Assembly: GCF_026965555.1 (NCBI RefSeq)
Contig: NZ_CP114040.1
Location: 11,238,001-11,302,000 of the forward strand
Source: Nannocystis punicea
GTDB taxonomy: Bacteria > Myxococcota_A > Polyangia > Nannocystales > Nannocystaceae
Direction: 5' to 3'
DNA: 64,000 nucleotides
The notes beneath the pieces are model-generated. The model was not told where the DNA came from and ran no database searches. It saw only the letters and a list, made by a program, of their open reading frames with translations. A program made the position numbers and the translations under genes. Of the stretch, positions 49,421 through 60,902 are shown piece by piece (positions within the stretch are counted from its first letter, which is position 1; each line of letters starts with the position of its first letter).

Positions 49421-50110
49421 ATGGAACACGGCCGAGCGATCAGCTTCACCCGCCCCGACGGACAGGACGCCCCCGGGGTGCTGTTCTCCGCAGACGACGG
49501 CGCACCGGGCGTCGTCCTGATTCAAGAGTGGTGGGGCATCAACGACCAGATCCGCCGCGTCGGTCAGCGCCTCGCCGACGCCGGCTACCGCGTCCTCATC
49601 CCCGACCTCTACCGCGGCCGCGCCACCGCCGTCGCCGACGAGGCCAAGCACCTCATGAACGGCCTCGACTTCGGCCAGGCGCTGGCCGACATCGCCGGCG
49701 CGCTCGCCTATCTCAAGGGACAGGACTCTTCGGCCAGGATCGGCATCATCGGCTTCTGCCTCGGCGGCGCCCTCGCCCTCGCCTCGATCTGCAACGTCCC
49801 CGGCTTCGCCGCCGGCGTCTGCTACTACGGCGTCCCCGGCGCCGGCGCCGACCCGAGCCGCCTGCTCGCCCCGCTGCAGGCCCACTTCGCCGAGTTCGAC
49901 GACTGGTGCACCCCCGACGTCGTCCGCGCCCTCGAGGACAAGCTGCGCGCCGGCACCACCGAGTACGAGCTGTACCGCTACAGCGCCCATCACGCCTTCT
50001 TCAACGACGCCCGCCCCGAGGTTTATGAGCCGGTCGCGGCCGCCGAGTCGTGGCGCCGCTCGCTCGACTTCTTCCACCGCCACCTCGGCGGCCCCCAGCA
50101 AGCTGCCTGA
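49421..50110 (+). CDS. dienelactone hydrolase family protein
   Basis: A 229-residue alpha/beta hydrolase. The nucleophile elbow is GFCLGG with Cys113, as in true dienelactone hydrolases. VLIQEWWGIND provides the family N-terminal motif, and the catalytic His is in SAHHAFFN near residue 195. It hydrolyses dienelactones or similar ester lactones; no aromatic-degradation genes are adjacent, so the substrate is unknown. The start at ATG 49421 is set by the promoter. Confidence 0.93.
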   Translation: MEHGRAISFTRPDGQDAPGVLFSADDGAPGVVLIQEWWGINDQIRRVGQRLADAGYRVLIPDLYRGRATAVADEAKHLMNGLDFGQALADIAGALAYLKGQDSSARIGIIGFCLGGALALASICNVPGFAAGVCYYGVPGAGADPSRLLAPLQAHFAEFDDWCTPDVVRALEDKLRAGTTEYELYRYSAHHAFFNDARPEVYEPVAAAESWRRSLDFFHRHLGGPQQAA

Positions 50111-50337
50111 TTGGACAGGTCTGCAAGACCGCCTCTCGAGCGAGCTCATCAGTCCCTCCGCGACAAGGCAAGCGTCCCTCTCCGCACCGCTTGCCGCTTC
50201 GACCTGGCCTCAAGGACAGCTGACCGATCGGACGGGTCGACGCTCTTCGAGCCATCTGTCGCTTCATCAACCTCCGGCGGCCGCAGCCCCGAACGCCCTC
50301 CACGCACCGCTGGCAACTCGACGCCGCGCCGCGTCGC

Positions 50338-52893
50338 TCACAGCAGCGACTGCGGGTCGACATCGACGTTGGCCATCGTCTTGAACTCGCCGCTGCCGGC
50401 ATCGCCGAGGCGCGGCCGCAGCTGGCGGAGCAGCCAGCGGAGGGGAGGCCGGCTGCTCGCGCGGATGAGCATCTGCCAGCGGACGCGTCGATTCACCCGC
50501 TCGATCAGCGACGCCTTCGGCCCGAGCAGCTGCACCGGCGGCGGCGCCTCGGCGCTGCCGGGATCTTCCGCGTGCTTGCGCCGCACCTCCTCCGCGGCCG
50601 CGCGGATCACCACGGCCAGCTCCTCTGCGCGTCGCTGCACCGCGACCTGGTCGGGCCCCGAGATCCGCACCAGCGCCAGGTGGCCGAACGGGGGGTTGTG
50701 CAGCTCGCGCCGCTTCTCGAGCTCCCACGCCGCGAACGCCTCGAAGTCGTGCTGGGCGGCGAACGCGATCGCCGGGTTGTTGACCCCGTAGGCCTGGATC
50801 AGCACGCGGCCCGGCCTGTCCCCGCGGCCCGCTCGGCCGGCCACCTGCGTCAGCAGCTGGAACGTCCGCTCCGAAGCGCGGATGTCCGGCAACCCGAGCC
50901 CGTGATCGCCCTGGAGGATCCCCACCAGCGTCACCCCGGGGAAGTCGTGGCCCTTCGACAGCATCTGCGTCCCCACCAGGATGTCCGCCTCGCGGCGACG
51001 GAACGCCGAGAGCGTCTCGAGCAGGCCCTTGCCGCGGCTCGTGTCGCGGTCGAGCCGCAGCACGCGCGCTCCGGGCACGTCCTTCGCGAGCGCCAGCTCG
51101 ATCCGCTCCGTCCCCGCGTTGCCGTGGAGCAGCTCGCCCTCGCCGCACTCCACGCAGCGCTCCGGCGGCGCCTCGATGTACCCGCACCAGTGACACATCA
51201 AGCGGTTGCGCCCGAGGTGATACGTCATCGCCGGCGCGCTGCAGTCGGGGCAGTGATGCAGCGCGCCGCAGTGGTCGCAGATCAGCGTGGTCGCGAAGCC
51301 GCGGCGGTTGAGGAACACGATCGCCTGCTCGCCCGCCGCCACCGTCTCCACCAGCGCCGTACGCATGCGGCCCGTCAAGAGCGTCTCCGGATCGGGCCGG
51401 TGCACCGCGAGCGAGATGAGCTCCACCTCGGGCAGCGGCCGCGTCGTCGGCCGCGTCGTCATGCGCAACCACCGGAGCCGCCCCGCGCGCGCCGACTCGT
51501 ACGTCTCGAGCGCCGGCGTCGCGCTGCCGAGCACCGCCACCGCCGACGCGTCGCGGGCCCGCACCAGCGCCACGTCGCGCGCGCTGTAGCGGACCCCTTC
51601 TTCTTGCTTGAACGACCCGTCGTGCTCCTCGTCGACCACGATCACCTTGAGGTCGGGCACCGGCGCGAACACTGCCGAGCGGGCGCCGATCACGATCGGC
51701 CGCGCGCCCATGCGGATCTGCTGCCACGCGTCGAGACGCTGGCGCGGCGTCAGCCCGCTGTGGAGCACCGCCACCGTCTCGCCGAAGCGCGCCCGGAAGC
51801 GATCCGACAGCTGCGGCGTCAGGGCGATCTCCGGCACCAGCACGATCGCTCCGCCGCCGCGCGCCCGCGCGTCCGCGATCAGTTGCAGGTACACCTCCGT
51901 CTTGCCGCTGCCGGTCACCCCGTGCAGCAGCGACGCCGCGAACTTGCCCGCCTCGAGGTCCCCGCGCAGCGTCGCCAGCGCCGCCGCCTGATCGGCCGTC
52001 GGCGCCTGCGGCAGCGACGGCTCCACCGACCCCGCCGCGAACGGGTCGAGCGCCCGCAGCCGCTCCTCGACCGCCACCAGCCCGGCCGCGGTCAGCGGCT
52101 CGAGCAGCTTCTTGTAGCCGGGGAACGGCCCGCGCAGCTCGCCCGCGGCCACCCACGAACCTGCCCCTTCGAGCAGGTCGAGCAGCGCTCGTCGCTGCTT
52201 GCTGCGACCGATGTGCTCGCGCAGCGTCTCCTCCGCGGTGGCCGCCCCGCGCAGGTAGTCCGTGCGGCGGTAATGGGCCTCCACGCGCGCTCCCTCGCCG
52301 CCGGCGTCCTCCCACGAGATCGTGCACAGCTCCTTCGCCGCGAGGTCTCCGAGCAGCCGCAGCACGCCCGGGATGCGCGGCCTCAGATCGATGAGCCGCT
52401 CCACCGCCAGCTCGCTCCCGGGCGCCGCCGCCAGCGCCGCCAGCACCCGCTGCTCCGCCGCCGTCGGCAGCCCCGCGTCGTCGACCGGCTGCAACACCAC
52501 CTCGCGCGCGGCCGCCAGCGCGCGCGCACCTGCCTCCGACAACATGGCCCTTCGGACATCATGCCCCGTCAGCAAGCCCGGCAGCGCCAGGCGGTAGACC
52601 TCGCCGACCGGCGCCACATAGTAGTCGGCCACCCACTCGCACAGGCGCGCCAGCTCCGGCGTCAACGACGGGGCGCCCGGCGGGTCGAGCACCTCCTCGA
52701 GCAACTTGACCCGCGCCCCGTCGAGTCGCTCCGCCGGGGCCGCGCGCACCACTCCCACCAGGCCACGGTTGGCGAACGGCACCAGCACGCGCGCCCCCGG
52801 CTCCGGCGCGCTCGGCCACGACGTCGGCACCGCGTACGTGAACCCGCGATCGAGCGCGACCGGCAGCGCCACCGACACCAGCCGCTCGCTCAC
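50338..52893 (-). CDS. priA: primosomal protein N' (PriA helicase)
   Basis: An 851-residue replication-restart helicase. A 3'-DNA-binding-like N-terminal domain is followed by a helicase core with LLHGVTGSGKTEVYLQ (Walker A) and VDEEHD. Zinc-binding cysteines lie in the CDHCGALHHCPDC...CHWCGY...CVEC stretch. The C-terminal domain follows. GTG 52893 overlaps the stop of the upstream membrane gene by 4 bases, so the two are coupled. Confidence 0.95.
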   Translation of the reverse strand: MSERLVSVALPVALDRGFTYAVPTSWPSAPEPGARVLVPFANRGLVGVVRAAPAERLDGARVKLLEEVLDPPGAPSLTPELARLCEWVADYYVAPVGEVYRLALPGLLTGHDVRRAMLSEAGARALAAAREVVLQPVDDAGLPTAAEQRVLAALAAAPGSELAVERLIDLRPRIPGVLRLLGDLAAKELCTISWEDAGGEGARVEAHYRRTDYLRGAATAEETLREHIGRSKQRRALLDLLEGAGSWVAAGELRGPFPGYKKLLEPLTAAGLVAVEERLRALDPFAAGSVEPSLPQAPTADQAAALATLRGDLEAGKFAASLLHGVTGSGKTEVYLQLIADARARGGGAIVLVPEIALTPQLSDRFRARFGETVAVLHSGLTPRQRLDAWQQIRMGARPIVIGARSAVFAPVPDLKVIVVDEEHDGSFKQEEGVRYSARDVALVRARDASAVAVLGSATPALETYESARAGRLRWLRMTTRPTTRPLPEVELISLAVHRPDPETLLTGRMRTALVETVAAGEQAIVFLNRRGFATTLICDHCGALHHCPDCSAPAMTYHLGRNRLMCHWCGYIEAPPERCVECGEGELLHGNAGTERIELALAKDVPGARVLRLDRDTSRGKGLLETLSAFRRREADILVGTQMLSKGHDFPGVTLVGILQGDHGLGLPDIRASERTFQLLTQVAGRAGRGDRPGRVLIQAYGVNNPAIAFAAQHDFEAFAAWELEKRRELHNPPFGHLALVRISGPDQVAVQRRAEELAVVIRAAAEEVRRKHAEDPGSAEAPPPVQLLGPKASLIERVNRRVRWQMLIRASSRPPLRWLLRQLRPRLGDAGSGEFKTMANVDVDPQSLL

Positions 52894-53492
52894 CGCGAAC
52901 TCTCCTTCGCCTCGCGTCGCGTCTGGTACAGCGCCCGGTGCAGCGCCGCGCGCATCAGCGCCAGCTCGAGCACCGCCGCCACCAGCGACACGCAACCGGC
53001 CGCCAGCAGCACGCGCCGCAACCACTCCACCCACAGCGTCACGAGGCTCGCCTCGCCGGCCGCGACCCCGCGCGCCGCGCCCGCGATCACCCCACGCACG
53101 GCCAGCGCCAGCACGACCAGCACCGCCACCGCGACCACCGCCGAACCCACGCCCGACCGAACCGCACCGACCCGGCCGAGCCGAGAGCGAGCGCCCTCGA
53201 CCCAGCCGAGCGAACCGCTCGCCGCCGTGGCGATCGTCACCAGCACGGCGACTGCGCCAAGAACCATGGGCCATGTCGAAAAAGACATGTCCCCAAGGCC
53301 ATATAGGCCGTCACCCGACCACGCCGACCGCAACGCCGACGCCAGCGTCGGATCGAGCTGGCGCGGGATCGCGGCCGCGAGCGTCAGGCACACCAGCGCC
53401 GGGACGAGACGCGAAGACCTCGGCCGCAGACCGACCCGCCAGGCCAGCGCGACGCGAGCGCGGCTCGGCGGGGTGGTGGCGTCGAGGTCCAC
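52890..53492 (-). CDS. FlhB/SctU-like membrane protein lacking the cytoplasmic domain
   Basis: A 200-residue protein with four hydrophobic helices (~30-47, 73-95, 115-140, 155-180). The N-terminus (PPSRARVALAWRVGLRPRSSR) resembles the conserved PTPKRLREAREKGQVPRSRE of FlhB. The end (LMRAALHRALYQTRREAKES) resembles the FlhB linker helix after TM4. The autocleaving NPTH-containing C-terminal domain is absent; translation ends at the linker and is coupled to priA. I call it an FlhB-like remnant or minimal form. Similarity is by eye and moderate. One TGTCC-type element lies inside its coding sequence near 53,275-53,305. Confidence 0.6.
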   Translation of the reverse strand: MDLDATTPPSRARVALAWRVGLRPRSSRLVPALVCLTLAAAIPRQLDPTLASALRSAWSGDGLYGLGDMSFSTWPMVLGAVAVLVTIATAASGSLGWVEGARSRLGRVGAVRSGVGSAVVAVAVLVVLALAVRGVIAGAARGVAAGEASLVTLWVEWLRRVLLAAGCVSLVAAVLELALMRAALHRALYQTRREAKESSR

Positions 53493-53552
53493 GGCGCGAG
53501 GCTTTTAGCGCGCCTGCGCCCGCGCGCCAAGAACCAGATGAAGTTCAGCGGC

Positions 53553-53930
53553 TCAGCCGCCGGCCGTGGGCCGATCGAAGGACAGCTTGAAGCCGGTGAG
53601 GCAGCGGGTGGCGCCGTTGCCGACCTTGTAGGACGGCACGATCTCGATGGTCTGCGTCGACTGGAGCGCGTCGAACAGCATCCTGATCGACTCCGAGCTC
53701 ACGTTACGACCCGGACACAGCGACCCGCCCCACTTGTAGTCGCGCTTGGTTCCGGACTTCTCGCGCACTGTCAGCACGCCGTTGGCCATCGCGTAGTCGT
53801 CGCTGCTGCTCTCGTACACGGTCACGGCGTCGACGTTGCCGAGTGAGCCGGCCGAATCGGCGAAGGTGGTGGCGGGGGCGGACACAATCATCAAACCAGC
53901 GAGCAGGGACAGATGGGGGCGGATCGACAT
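53553..53930 (-). CDS. small secreted protein
   Basis: A 125-residue protein with a signal peptide (1-24, cleavage after TFA) and a beta-rich body with two cysteines (LCPG, TRCLTG) likely to form a disulfide. I do not recognise the family. It diverges from the TetR gene. Confidence 0.7.
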   Translation of the reverse strand: MSIRPHLSLLAGLMIVSAPATTFADSAGSLGNVDAVTVYESSSDDYAMANGVLTVREKSGTKRDYKWGGSLCPGRNVSSESIRMLFDALQSTQTIEIVPSYKVGNGATRCLTGFKLSFDRPTAGG

Positions 53931-54106
53931 GGAAATTCCTCGTGCGATTTCGGGGGCGTTCAGACCCGGGGGTGCAGGGTGCTATTCACGAGCAGCCGCT
54001 GCAATGCCGGCGTATAGCGCCCGCATGACCTCGATCGGATCACCGAGCGGAACTGCCCGCGCGCACGTTTGTGTTTTCAAACGATGAATGATGTACTGGG
54101 TTCGTC

Positions 54107-54745
54107 ATGGCTCAGTCCGCGACGCGCCCTGCGGCGCAGGCAGACCTCGGCAACCCGAGGCGCGCGCAAATCCTCGACGCCGCCGAGCGACTGCTCCACC
54201 ACTACGGCCACGCCAAGACCACGGTCGCCGAGATCGCCCGCGAGGCAGGCGTCAGCGTCGGCTCGGTCTATCTCGAGTTCGAGGCCAAGGACGCCATCTG
54301 GGTCGAGCTCTCGCATCGCCGACACGAGGCCGTGCTGGCGGCGATCCGCGGCGCCGCCAACGCGCCCAAGAAGCTCTACGCCCACCGTCTGCAAGCGGCG
54401 CTCGTGGCGCGAACACGGGCCTTCCTCGCCCTCTCCGAGCGCGGCGCGCACGCCGCGGAGCTCGTGCACTGTCACGCGTGCCCGGCCATTCGCGAGGCGA
54501 AGGAGATCTACCATCGACGCGAGCGCGAGATCATCGCCGAGCTCCTGCAAGCAGGTGAGGACGCGGGCGAGTTCGCGATCAAGGACGCGCCCGCCACCGC
54601 CGCGACGTTGCTGCAGGCGTTCGTCGCGTTCGTACCTCCGCTCCTCTTCGGTCGTGCACCCGACGAGCTCGAGCGTGAGGTCACGGCCCTGCATCAACTC
54701 CTCGTCCACGGGCTCTGCCGCGCCGATCCCCGGCCCCGCAGTTGA
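54107..54745 (+). CDS. TetR-family transcriptional regulator
   Basis: A 212-residue repressor. The N-terminal helix-turn-helix (~20-60) reads ILDAAERLLHHYGHAKTTVAEIAREAGVSVGSVYLEF, the TetR consensus. The C-terminal ligand domain is helical with a CHAC segment near 125. It lies 84 bases upstream of lon; the inverted repeat at 54752-54778 is a candidate operator for it. A TACTGG hexamer ends 7 bases before ATG 54107, consistent with a leaderless start. Confidence 0.93.
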   Translation: MAQSATRPAAQADLGNPRRAQILDAAERLLHHYGHAKTTVAEIAREAGVSVGSVYLEFEAKDAIWVELSHRRHEAVLAAIRGAANAPKKLYAHRLQAALVARTRAFLALSERGAHAAELVHCHACPAIREAKEIYHRREREIIAELLQAGEDAGEFAIKDAPATAATLLQAFVAFVPPLLFGRAPDELEREVTALHQLLVHGLCRADPRPRS

Positions 54746-54751
54746 CGGCGA

Positions 54752-54778
54752 GTTGAACGGTTTTAAGTTCGGTTCAAC
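54752..54778. promoter_or_regulatory. inverted repeat GTTGAAC-N13-GTTCAAC upstream of lon
   Basis: Perfect 7-bp arms in an AT-richer island between the TetR and lon genes. It could be an operator for the adjacent TetR protein or a stress control site; the sequence does not decide. Confidence 0.5.
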
Positions 54779-54829
54779 CGTCATCTGCGACCCCTGCAGG
54801 CTTAGCCGCGGGGAGCGAAAGGAACCGAG

Positions 54830-57214
<2,385 letters not shown>

Positions 57215-57274
57215 GACGAGCGGGCGCCCGCGGCCGACGACGCATCGCCGCTGACCGCCGCGCGCCCGACCCGG

Positions 57275-57310
57275 GGATCCGCACCACACGGCGCGGATCC
57301 TGTTTATTTT
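57275..57310 (+). terminator. terminator of lon
   Basis: GGATCCGC (57275-57282) pairs with GCGGATCC (57293-57300), followed by TGTTTATTTT. Confidence 0.85.
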
Positions 57311-57464
57311 AAGGAAGCAGCGTGACCGGCGCAGGCGGGCGCGGGTGCCCGTGGCCGCCCGGCCTCCGGTCGTCGACCTGCCCGTGACAATCACCTGACT
57401 CGGAGCGAGCCCGCGCCTCGCGGCGATTTGACGAACTCGGACCCGTGGGCCGAGAATCACCGCG

Positions 57465-58394
57465 TTGGCCACGGCCCCTGACAAGATCGGTCCCTACGAG
57501 GTGCTCGAGCGTATCAGCGCCGGCGGCATGGCCGAGGTGTACAAGGCCAAGCTGACCGGCGCCGACAGCTTCGAGCGCCTGGTGGCGATCAAGCGGATCC
57601 TGCCGCACATCGCCCGCGACCCCAACTTCATCGCCATGTTCCAGGCGGAGGCGAAGCTGGCGGTGCAGCTGCAGCACGGCAACATCGCCCAGATCTACCA
57701 GCTCGGTCGCCAGGACGACGCCTTCTACATCGCGCTCGAGTACGTCGAGGGCCGCGACGTCGGAGCCTTGCTCGACCTGCACCAAAAGGCAGGCAAGGCG
57801 CTCCCCCTCGCACAGGCCTGCTACATCATCACCCGCTGCGCCGAAGGCCTCGACTACGCCCACAACAAGAAGAGCGACGACGGCAAGCTGCTCAACATCA
57901 TCCACCGCGACATCAGCCCGCCCAACATCCTGATCTCGTACGAGGGCGAGGTGAAGTTGATCGACTTCGGCCTGGCCAAGGCGACCAGCTCGTCGGTGCA
58001 GACGCAGGCCGGCGTCATCAAGGGCAAGCTCGCGTACATGTCGCCCGAGCAGGTCCGCGGTGCGCCGCTCGACGCCCGCAGCGACGTGTTCGCGCTCGGC
58101 ATCGTGTTCTTCGAGCTGCTGACCGGCCGCCGCCTGTTCCGCCGCGACAGCGACATCGAGACGTTCGAGAGCGTGCGCCAGTGCAAGGTGCCCCGGCCGA
58201 GCGAGGTCAACCCAGCGATCCCGGGGCCGCTCGAGCAGATCCTGCTGCGCTCGCTGGCCCGCGGGCTCGACGACCGCTACCCCTCGGCGGCAGCCCTGGC
58301 GGAGGCGCTGCGCGAGTTCGCGTTCACGCACCAGCTGCGCTACCGCGGCGACCAGCTCGGCATCTGGATGCGCAAGATTTTTAATAAGACCTGA
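57465..58394 (+). CDS. serine/threonine protein kinase
   Basis: A 309-residue cytoplasmic Hanks-type kinase with nothing but the kinase domain. Motifs: GGMAEVYKA (P-loop), K43 in VAIKR, HRDISPPN at 147-154 (catalytic Asp), DFG at 167-169 and SPEQ in the activation segment. Such kinases are abundant in myxobacteria. Start TTG 57465; no ATG or GTG in frame gives a better fit. It ends with RKIFNKT encoded by an AT-rich codon run (58376-58390). Confidence 0.95.
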   Translation: MATAPDKIGPYEVLERISAGGMAEVYKAKLTGADSFERLVAIKRILPHIARDPNFIAMFQAEAKLAVQLQHGNIAQIYQLGRQDDAFYIALEYVEGRDVGALLDLHQKAGKALPLAQACYIITRCAEGLDYAHNKKSDDGKLLNIIHRDISPPNILISYEGEVKLIDFGLAKATSSSVQTQAGVIKGKLAYMSPEQVRGAPLDARSDVFALGIVFFELLTGRRLFRRDSDIETFESVRQCKVPRPSEVNPAIPGPLEQILLRSLARGLDDRYPSAAALAEALREFAFTHQLRYRGDQLGIWMRKIFNKT

Positions 58395-58399
58395 GCGGC

Positions 58400-59824
58400 T
58401 CAGCCGCCGAGGCCGATCCGGCGGATCATCTGCAGCCGCCGCGGCGAGGCGCTGTCGAGCTCGACGACGCCGATCGTGCTGGCGAGCGTGTGCACGACGT
58501 ACAGCTTGCGCCGGGCCTCGTCGACGACCAACTCGTTGGGCCCGTCGTCGACCGGGATGGTGGCGATCACGCTGAACGAGCCGAGCGCGACGGCGGCGAC
58601 CTCGTCGTCGGAGTAGCAGCTGACGAACGCGATCGCCTCGCCCTGCTTCGGCCGGTGGATCGCCAGCAAGTTCGGGTTGTGACACAGCGAGACGCTGTCG
58701 ATCGGGTCGTTGAGCGGCTCGCCCGACGCGTCCGGGCTGGTGTCGACCAGCGACAGCGACGGCGGCGTGGTGTGGACCGCGAGCAGGCGGTCGCCGACCT
58801 CCGGGTCGAGGAACTCGATCTCGCCCATGAACGGGCGGTCGCCGGCGGCGTACGGGTTGACCCCGAGCAACCAGTGATTGCCGAAGCGCACCAGAGTGTC
58901 GCGCCCGGTCTCGACGCTGAACAGGCGCACGCCGGGCCAGAAGCGGTGCGAGGCGTAGAGCAGCGGACGCGTGCAGCCCTCGGTGCTCGGCGGCGCGTCC
59001 TTCGGGTCGCACGCGCGCTGGTCGACCGCGAACCCGCCCGCGAGCACGCCCTTGCCGAGCGGCTCGGTGGCGAAGAAGTTCTCGTTGGCCTCGGTGATGT
59101 CGGTGATCTTCGGCCCGTACTCGGCGTCGAGGGCGATGAGCGTCATGCGAGCGCCGAGCAGGTGCGGCAGGTAAGCGAAGCGAAAGCCCTCGCGGTCGAC
59201 GAAGATCCGCGCCGGGTCGGACGGCAGGCGCGGCGCCTCCGGGTCGTTGCCGAGCCGCTGCAGCGAATGCGCCGCGTCGCACTCGCCCTCGGCGTCCTGC
59301 CCGCAGTCGACCTCGATGCCGCCGGCCTCGCGCACAACGTCGATCCACGTCACCGCGCGCGCCTCGAGGCTCGACGGCACCAGCAGCCGCCACGGCCCCT
59401 CGTCGCCGATCGGCCGGTCGAGGGCGATGTTGCCGGCGCCGCTGGTCAGCCGGACCGAGTGCGCGCGCTGGATGAAGTAGCGCTCGTCACACTCGACGAT
59501 CTCCTGGCCTTTCGCACCTGGCTCTTCGGACATGGCCTCGGAGACACGGCAAGGCTCGGCCGCGCTGAGCTCGGCGTCGGCCGGCCCCGGCGGTCCGGCG
59601 AACGCCTGGTCGAGCGCGCGCAGGTTGAGGACGACGAGCGTGCTGCTCTTGACGCCGAGGTCGAGGTTGCTGTTGGTGACGAACAGCCACGAGCCGTCGG
59701 GCGAGAGCAGCGCGCCGGTCGGCAGCCGCAGCGCCTGCAGGTCGGCCGGCTCGGGCTCGCCGCGGCCGCAGGTCGCCAGCAGCAACAGCGCGGCGGCGCA
59801 GCAGCGGTGAGAGACGCGCGGCAT
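58400..59824 (-). CDS. lipoprotein with YncE-like beta-propeller
   Basis: A 474-residue lipoprotein: signal ending in LLLLATC (Cys19), then propeller-blade text (TGALLSPDGSWLFVTNSNLDL, NELVVDEARRKLYVVHTLAST). The start at ATG 59824 fits the lipobox; a TAACGT -10 hexamer sits 11 bases upstream. The 24-base gap to fliR and same-strand order suggest it can also be read from the export-gate operon. Function unknown; several cysteines suggest periplasmic disulfides. Confidence 0.75.
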   Translation of the reverse strand: MPRVSHRCCAAALLLLATCGRGEPEPADLQALRLPTGALLSPDGSWLFVTNSNLDLGVKSSTLVVLNLRALDQAFAGPPGPADAELSAAEPCRVSEAMSEEPGAKGQEIVECDERYFIQRAHSVRLTSGAGNIALDRPIGDEGPWRLLVPSSLEARAVTWIDVVREAGGIEVDCGQDAEGECDAAHSLQRLGNDPEAPRLPSDPARIFVDREGFRFAYLPHLLGARMTLIALDAEYGPKITDITEANENFFATEPLGKGVLAGGFAVDQRACDPKDAPPSTEGCTRPLLYASHRFWPGVRLFSVETGRDTLVRFGNHWLLGVNPYAAGDRPFMGEIEFLDPEVGDRLLAVHTTPPSLSLVDTSPDASGEPLNDPIDSVSLCHNPNLLAIHRPKQGEAIAFVSCYSDDEVAAVALGSFSVIATIPVDDGPNELVVDEARRKLYVVHTLASTIGVVELDSASPRRLQMIRRIGLGG

Positions 59825-59835
59825 CCGAGGAGCGG

Positions 59836-59841
59836 ACGTTA
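59836..59841 (-). promoter_or_regulatory. -10 hexamer TAACGT before the propeller lipoprotein
   Basis: TAACGT (minus strand) ends 11 bases before ATG 59824 and overlaps the 3' end of the fliR region, so it would be an internal promoter. Confidence 0.35.
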
Positions 59842-59848
59842 TCACGCC

Positions 59849-60553
59849 TCAGGCGTGCGGGAGGGACTCCAGCCACGCCTCCGGGTGAACCGCCCAGGCC
59901 GCGGCGAGAGCGGTGAGGGCGGCCACTGCGACCAGCCATGGCCGGCTCGCGGCCGCCAGCGCGGCCACCGGGCCCGACCTCGCCGCGAACGCGAGCGCGA
60001 GCTCGACGACGGCGGTGGTGAGCAGGACCGGCGTCGCCAGGCCGAGCGCGAGCACCGTGGCGTCGTGCGCCGCCGCGCTCGCCGCCGCGACATCGAGCTC
60101 CAAGCGCCACGCGCCAGGTTCTCCGACCGGCCAGCGGCTCGCGCACGCGCGCAGACCGGCCAGCAGCGGCCGGTGCAGGCCGACGACGAACGCCAGGGAG
60201 CCGACCAGCGCGAGTTGCAGCGCCGCGAACGCGCGCGCCTCTCCGAGGCCCAGCGCGAGCCCCGAGCGACGCGCCGCCCCGAGCGCGGCCTCGCCGGGCA
60301 GGCTGACCAGGGCGCCGAGCACGGACCCGAGCAGCAGCTCGAAGCCCGCCGCCAGGAGCCACGAGGGCCAGGCCACCGGCGCGATCCGGCCCTCCGTCCA
60401 CGCCCCCGCCAGCACCGCCGCCAGCGCGCCGACGATCGCCCACCACATCCCGCCCGCGGCCGCGCGCCAGATCGTCTGGGCGCGCAAGATCGCAAACAGG
60501 CGCAGCGTCAACCACGCCCACGCCGCCAGCGGACCCGCGATCATCGCCGGCAC
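59849..60553 (-). CDS. fliR: FliR/SctT-like export-gate protein
   Basis: A 234-residue membrane protein with about six hydrophobic helices, spanning most of its length (LAAWAWLTLRLFAI ... LVAVAALTALAAAWAV). Size and position after fliQ fit FliR/SctT, an inner-membrane export-gate subunit. Sequence is Ala/Leu-rich and divergent, so the family call leans on context. GTG 60553 or ATG 60544 are both possible starts. The gap to fliQ carries two TGTCC palindromes. Confidence 0.65.
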   Translation of the reverse strand: MPAMIAGPLAAWAWLTLRLFAILRAQTIWRAAAGGMWWAIVGALAAVLAGAWTEGRIAPVAWPSWLLAAGFELLLGSVLGALVSLPGEAALGAARRSGLALGLGEARAFAALQLALVGSLAFVVGLHRPLLAGLRACASRWPVGEPGAWRLELDVAAASAAAHDATVLALGLATPVLLTTAVVELALAFAARSGPVAALAAASRPWLVAVAALTALAAAWAVHPEAWLESLPHA

Positions 60554-60568
60554 CGCCCGCGAATCACA

Positions 60569-60582
60569 TGTCCCTGGGGACA
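60569..60582. repeat. dispersed palindrome TGTCCC-TG-GGGACA
   Basis: Perfect inverted repeat in the short fliQ-fliR gap. Confidence 0.7.
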
Positions 60583-60615
60583 GCCACCTCGGACTCCCGC
60601 GCCTCGAAAGCTCGC

Positions 60616-60631
60616 CTGTCCTCCAGGACAG
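60616..60631. repeat. dispersed palindrome CTGTCCT-CC-AGGACAG
   Basis: Perfect inverted repeat at the end of fliQ, a second copy within 50 bases of the first. Confidence 0.75.
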
Positions 60632-60632
60632 C

Positions 60633-60902
60633 TCATTGCCCGCGCCCGATCTCGGGCAGCAACGCCCACAGCCCGCGCGTGTACTCGGCCCCCGCGGACA
60701 GCCAGCGCGCGCCGAACCACCACACCACCGCGAGCACCGCGGTCGCGCGGGCGAGCAGCACCGGGGCCGGATCGGTGACGCCGAGGCGATGACACAGCCA
60801 GCCGATCCCCAGCGCGGCCCCGGCCGCGGCTCCGGCCGCCGGCGCGACGAGCCAGGCCGTCTGTGCCAGGCCCTCGCGGATCGCTTCCAGCGCGACCGTC
60901 AC
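60633..60902 (-). CDS. fliQ: FliQ/SctS-like export-gate protein
   Basis: An 89-residue protein, the family size, with two hydrophobic helices (~17-37, ~50-68) separated by a short loop. GTG 60902 overlaps the fliP stop (GTGA), giving tight coupling as expected for a stoichiometric gate subunit. Identity rests on size, topology and position between fliP and fliR. Confidence 0.72.
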   Translation of the reverse strand: MTVALEAIREGLAQTAWLVAPAAGAAAGAALGIGWLCHRLGVTDPAPVLLARATAVLAVVWWFGARWLSAGAEYTRGLWALLPEIGRGQ

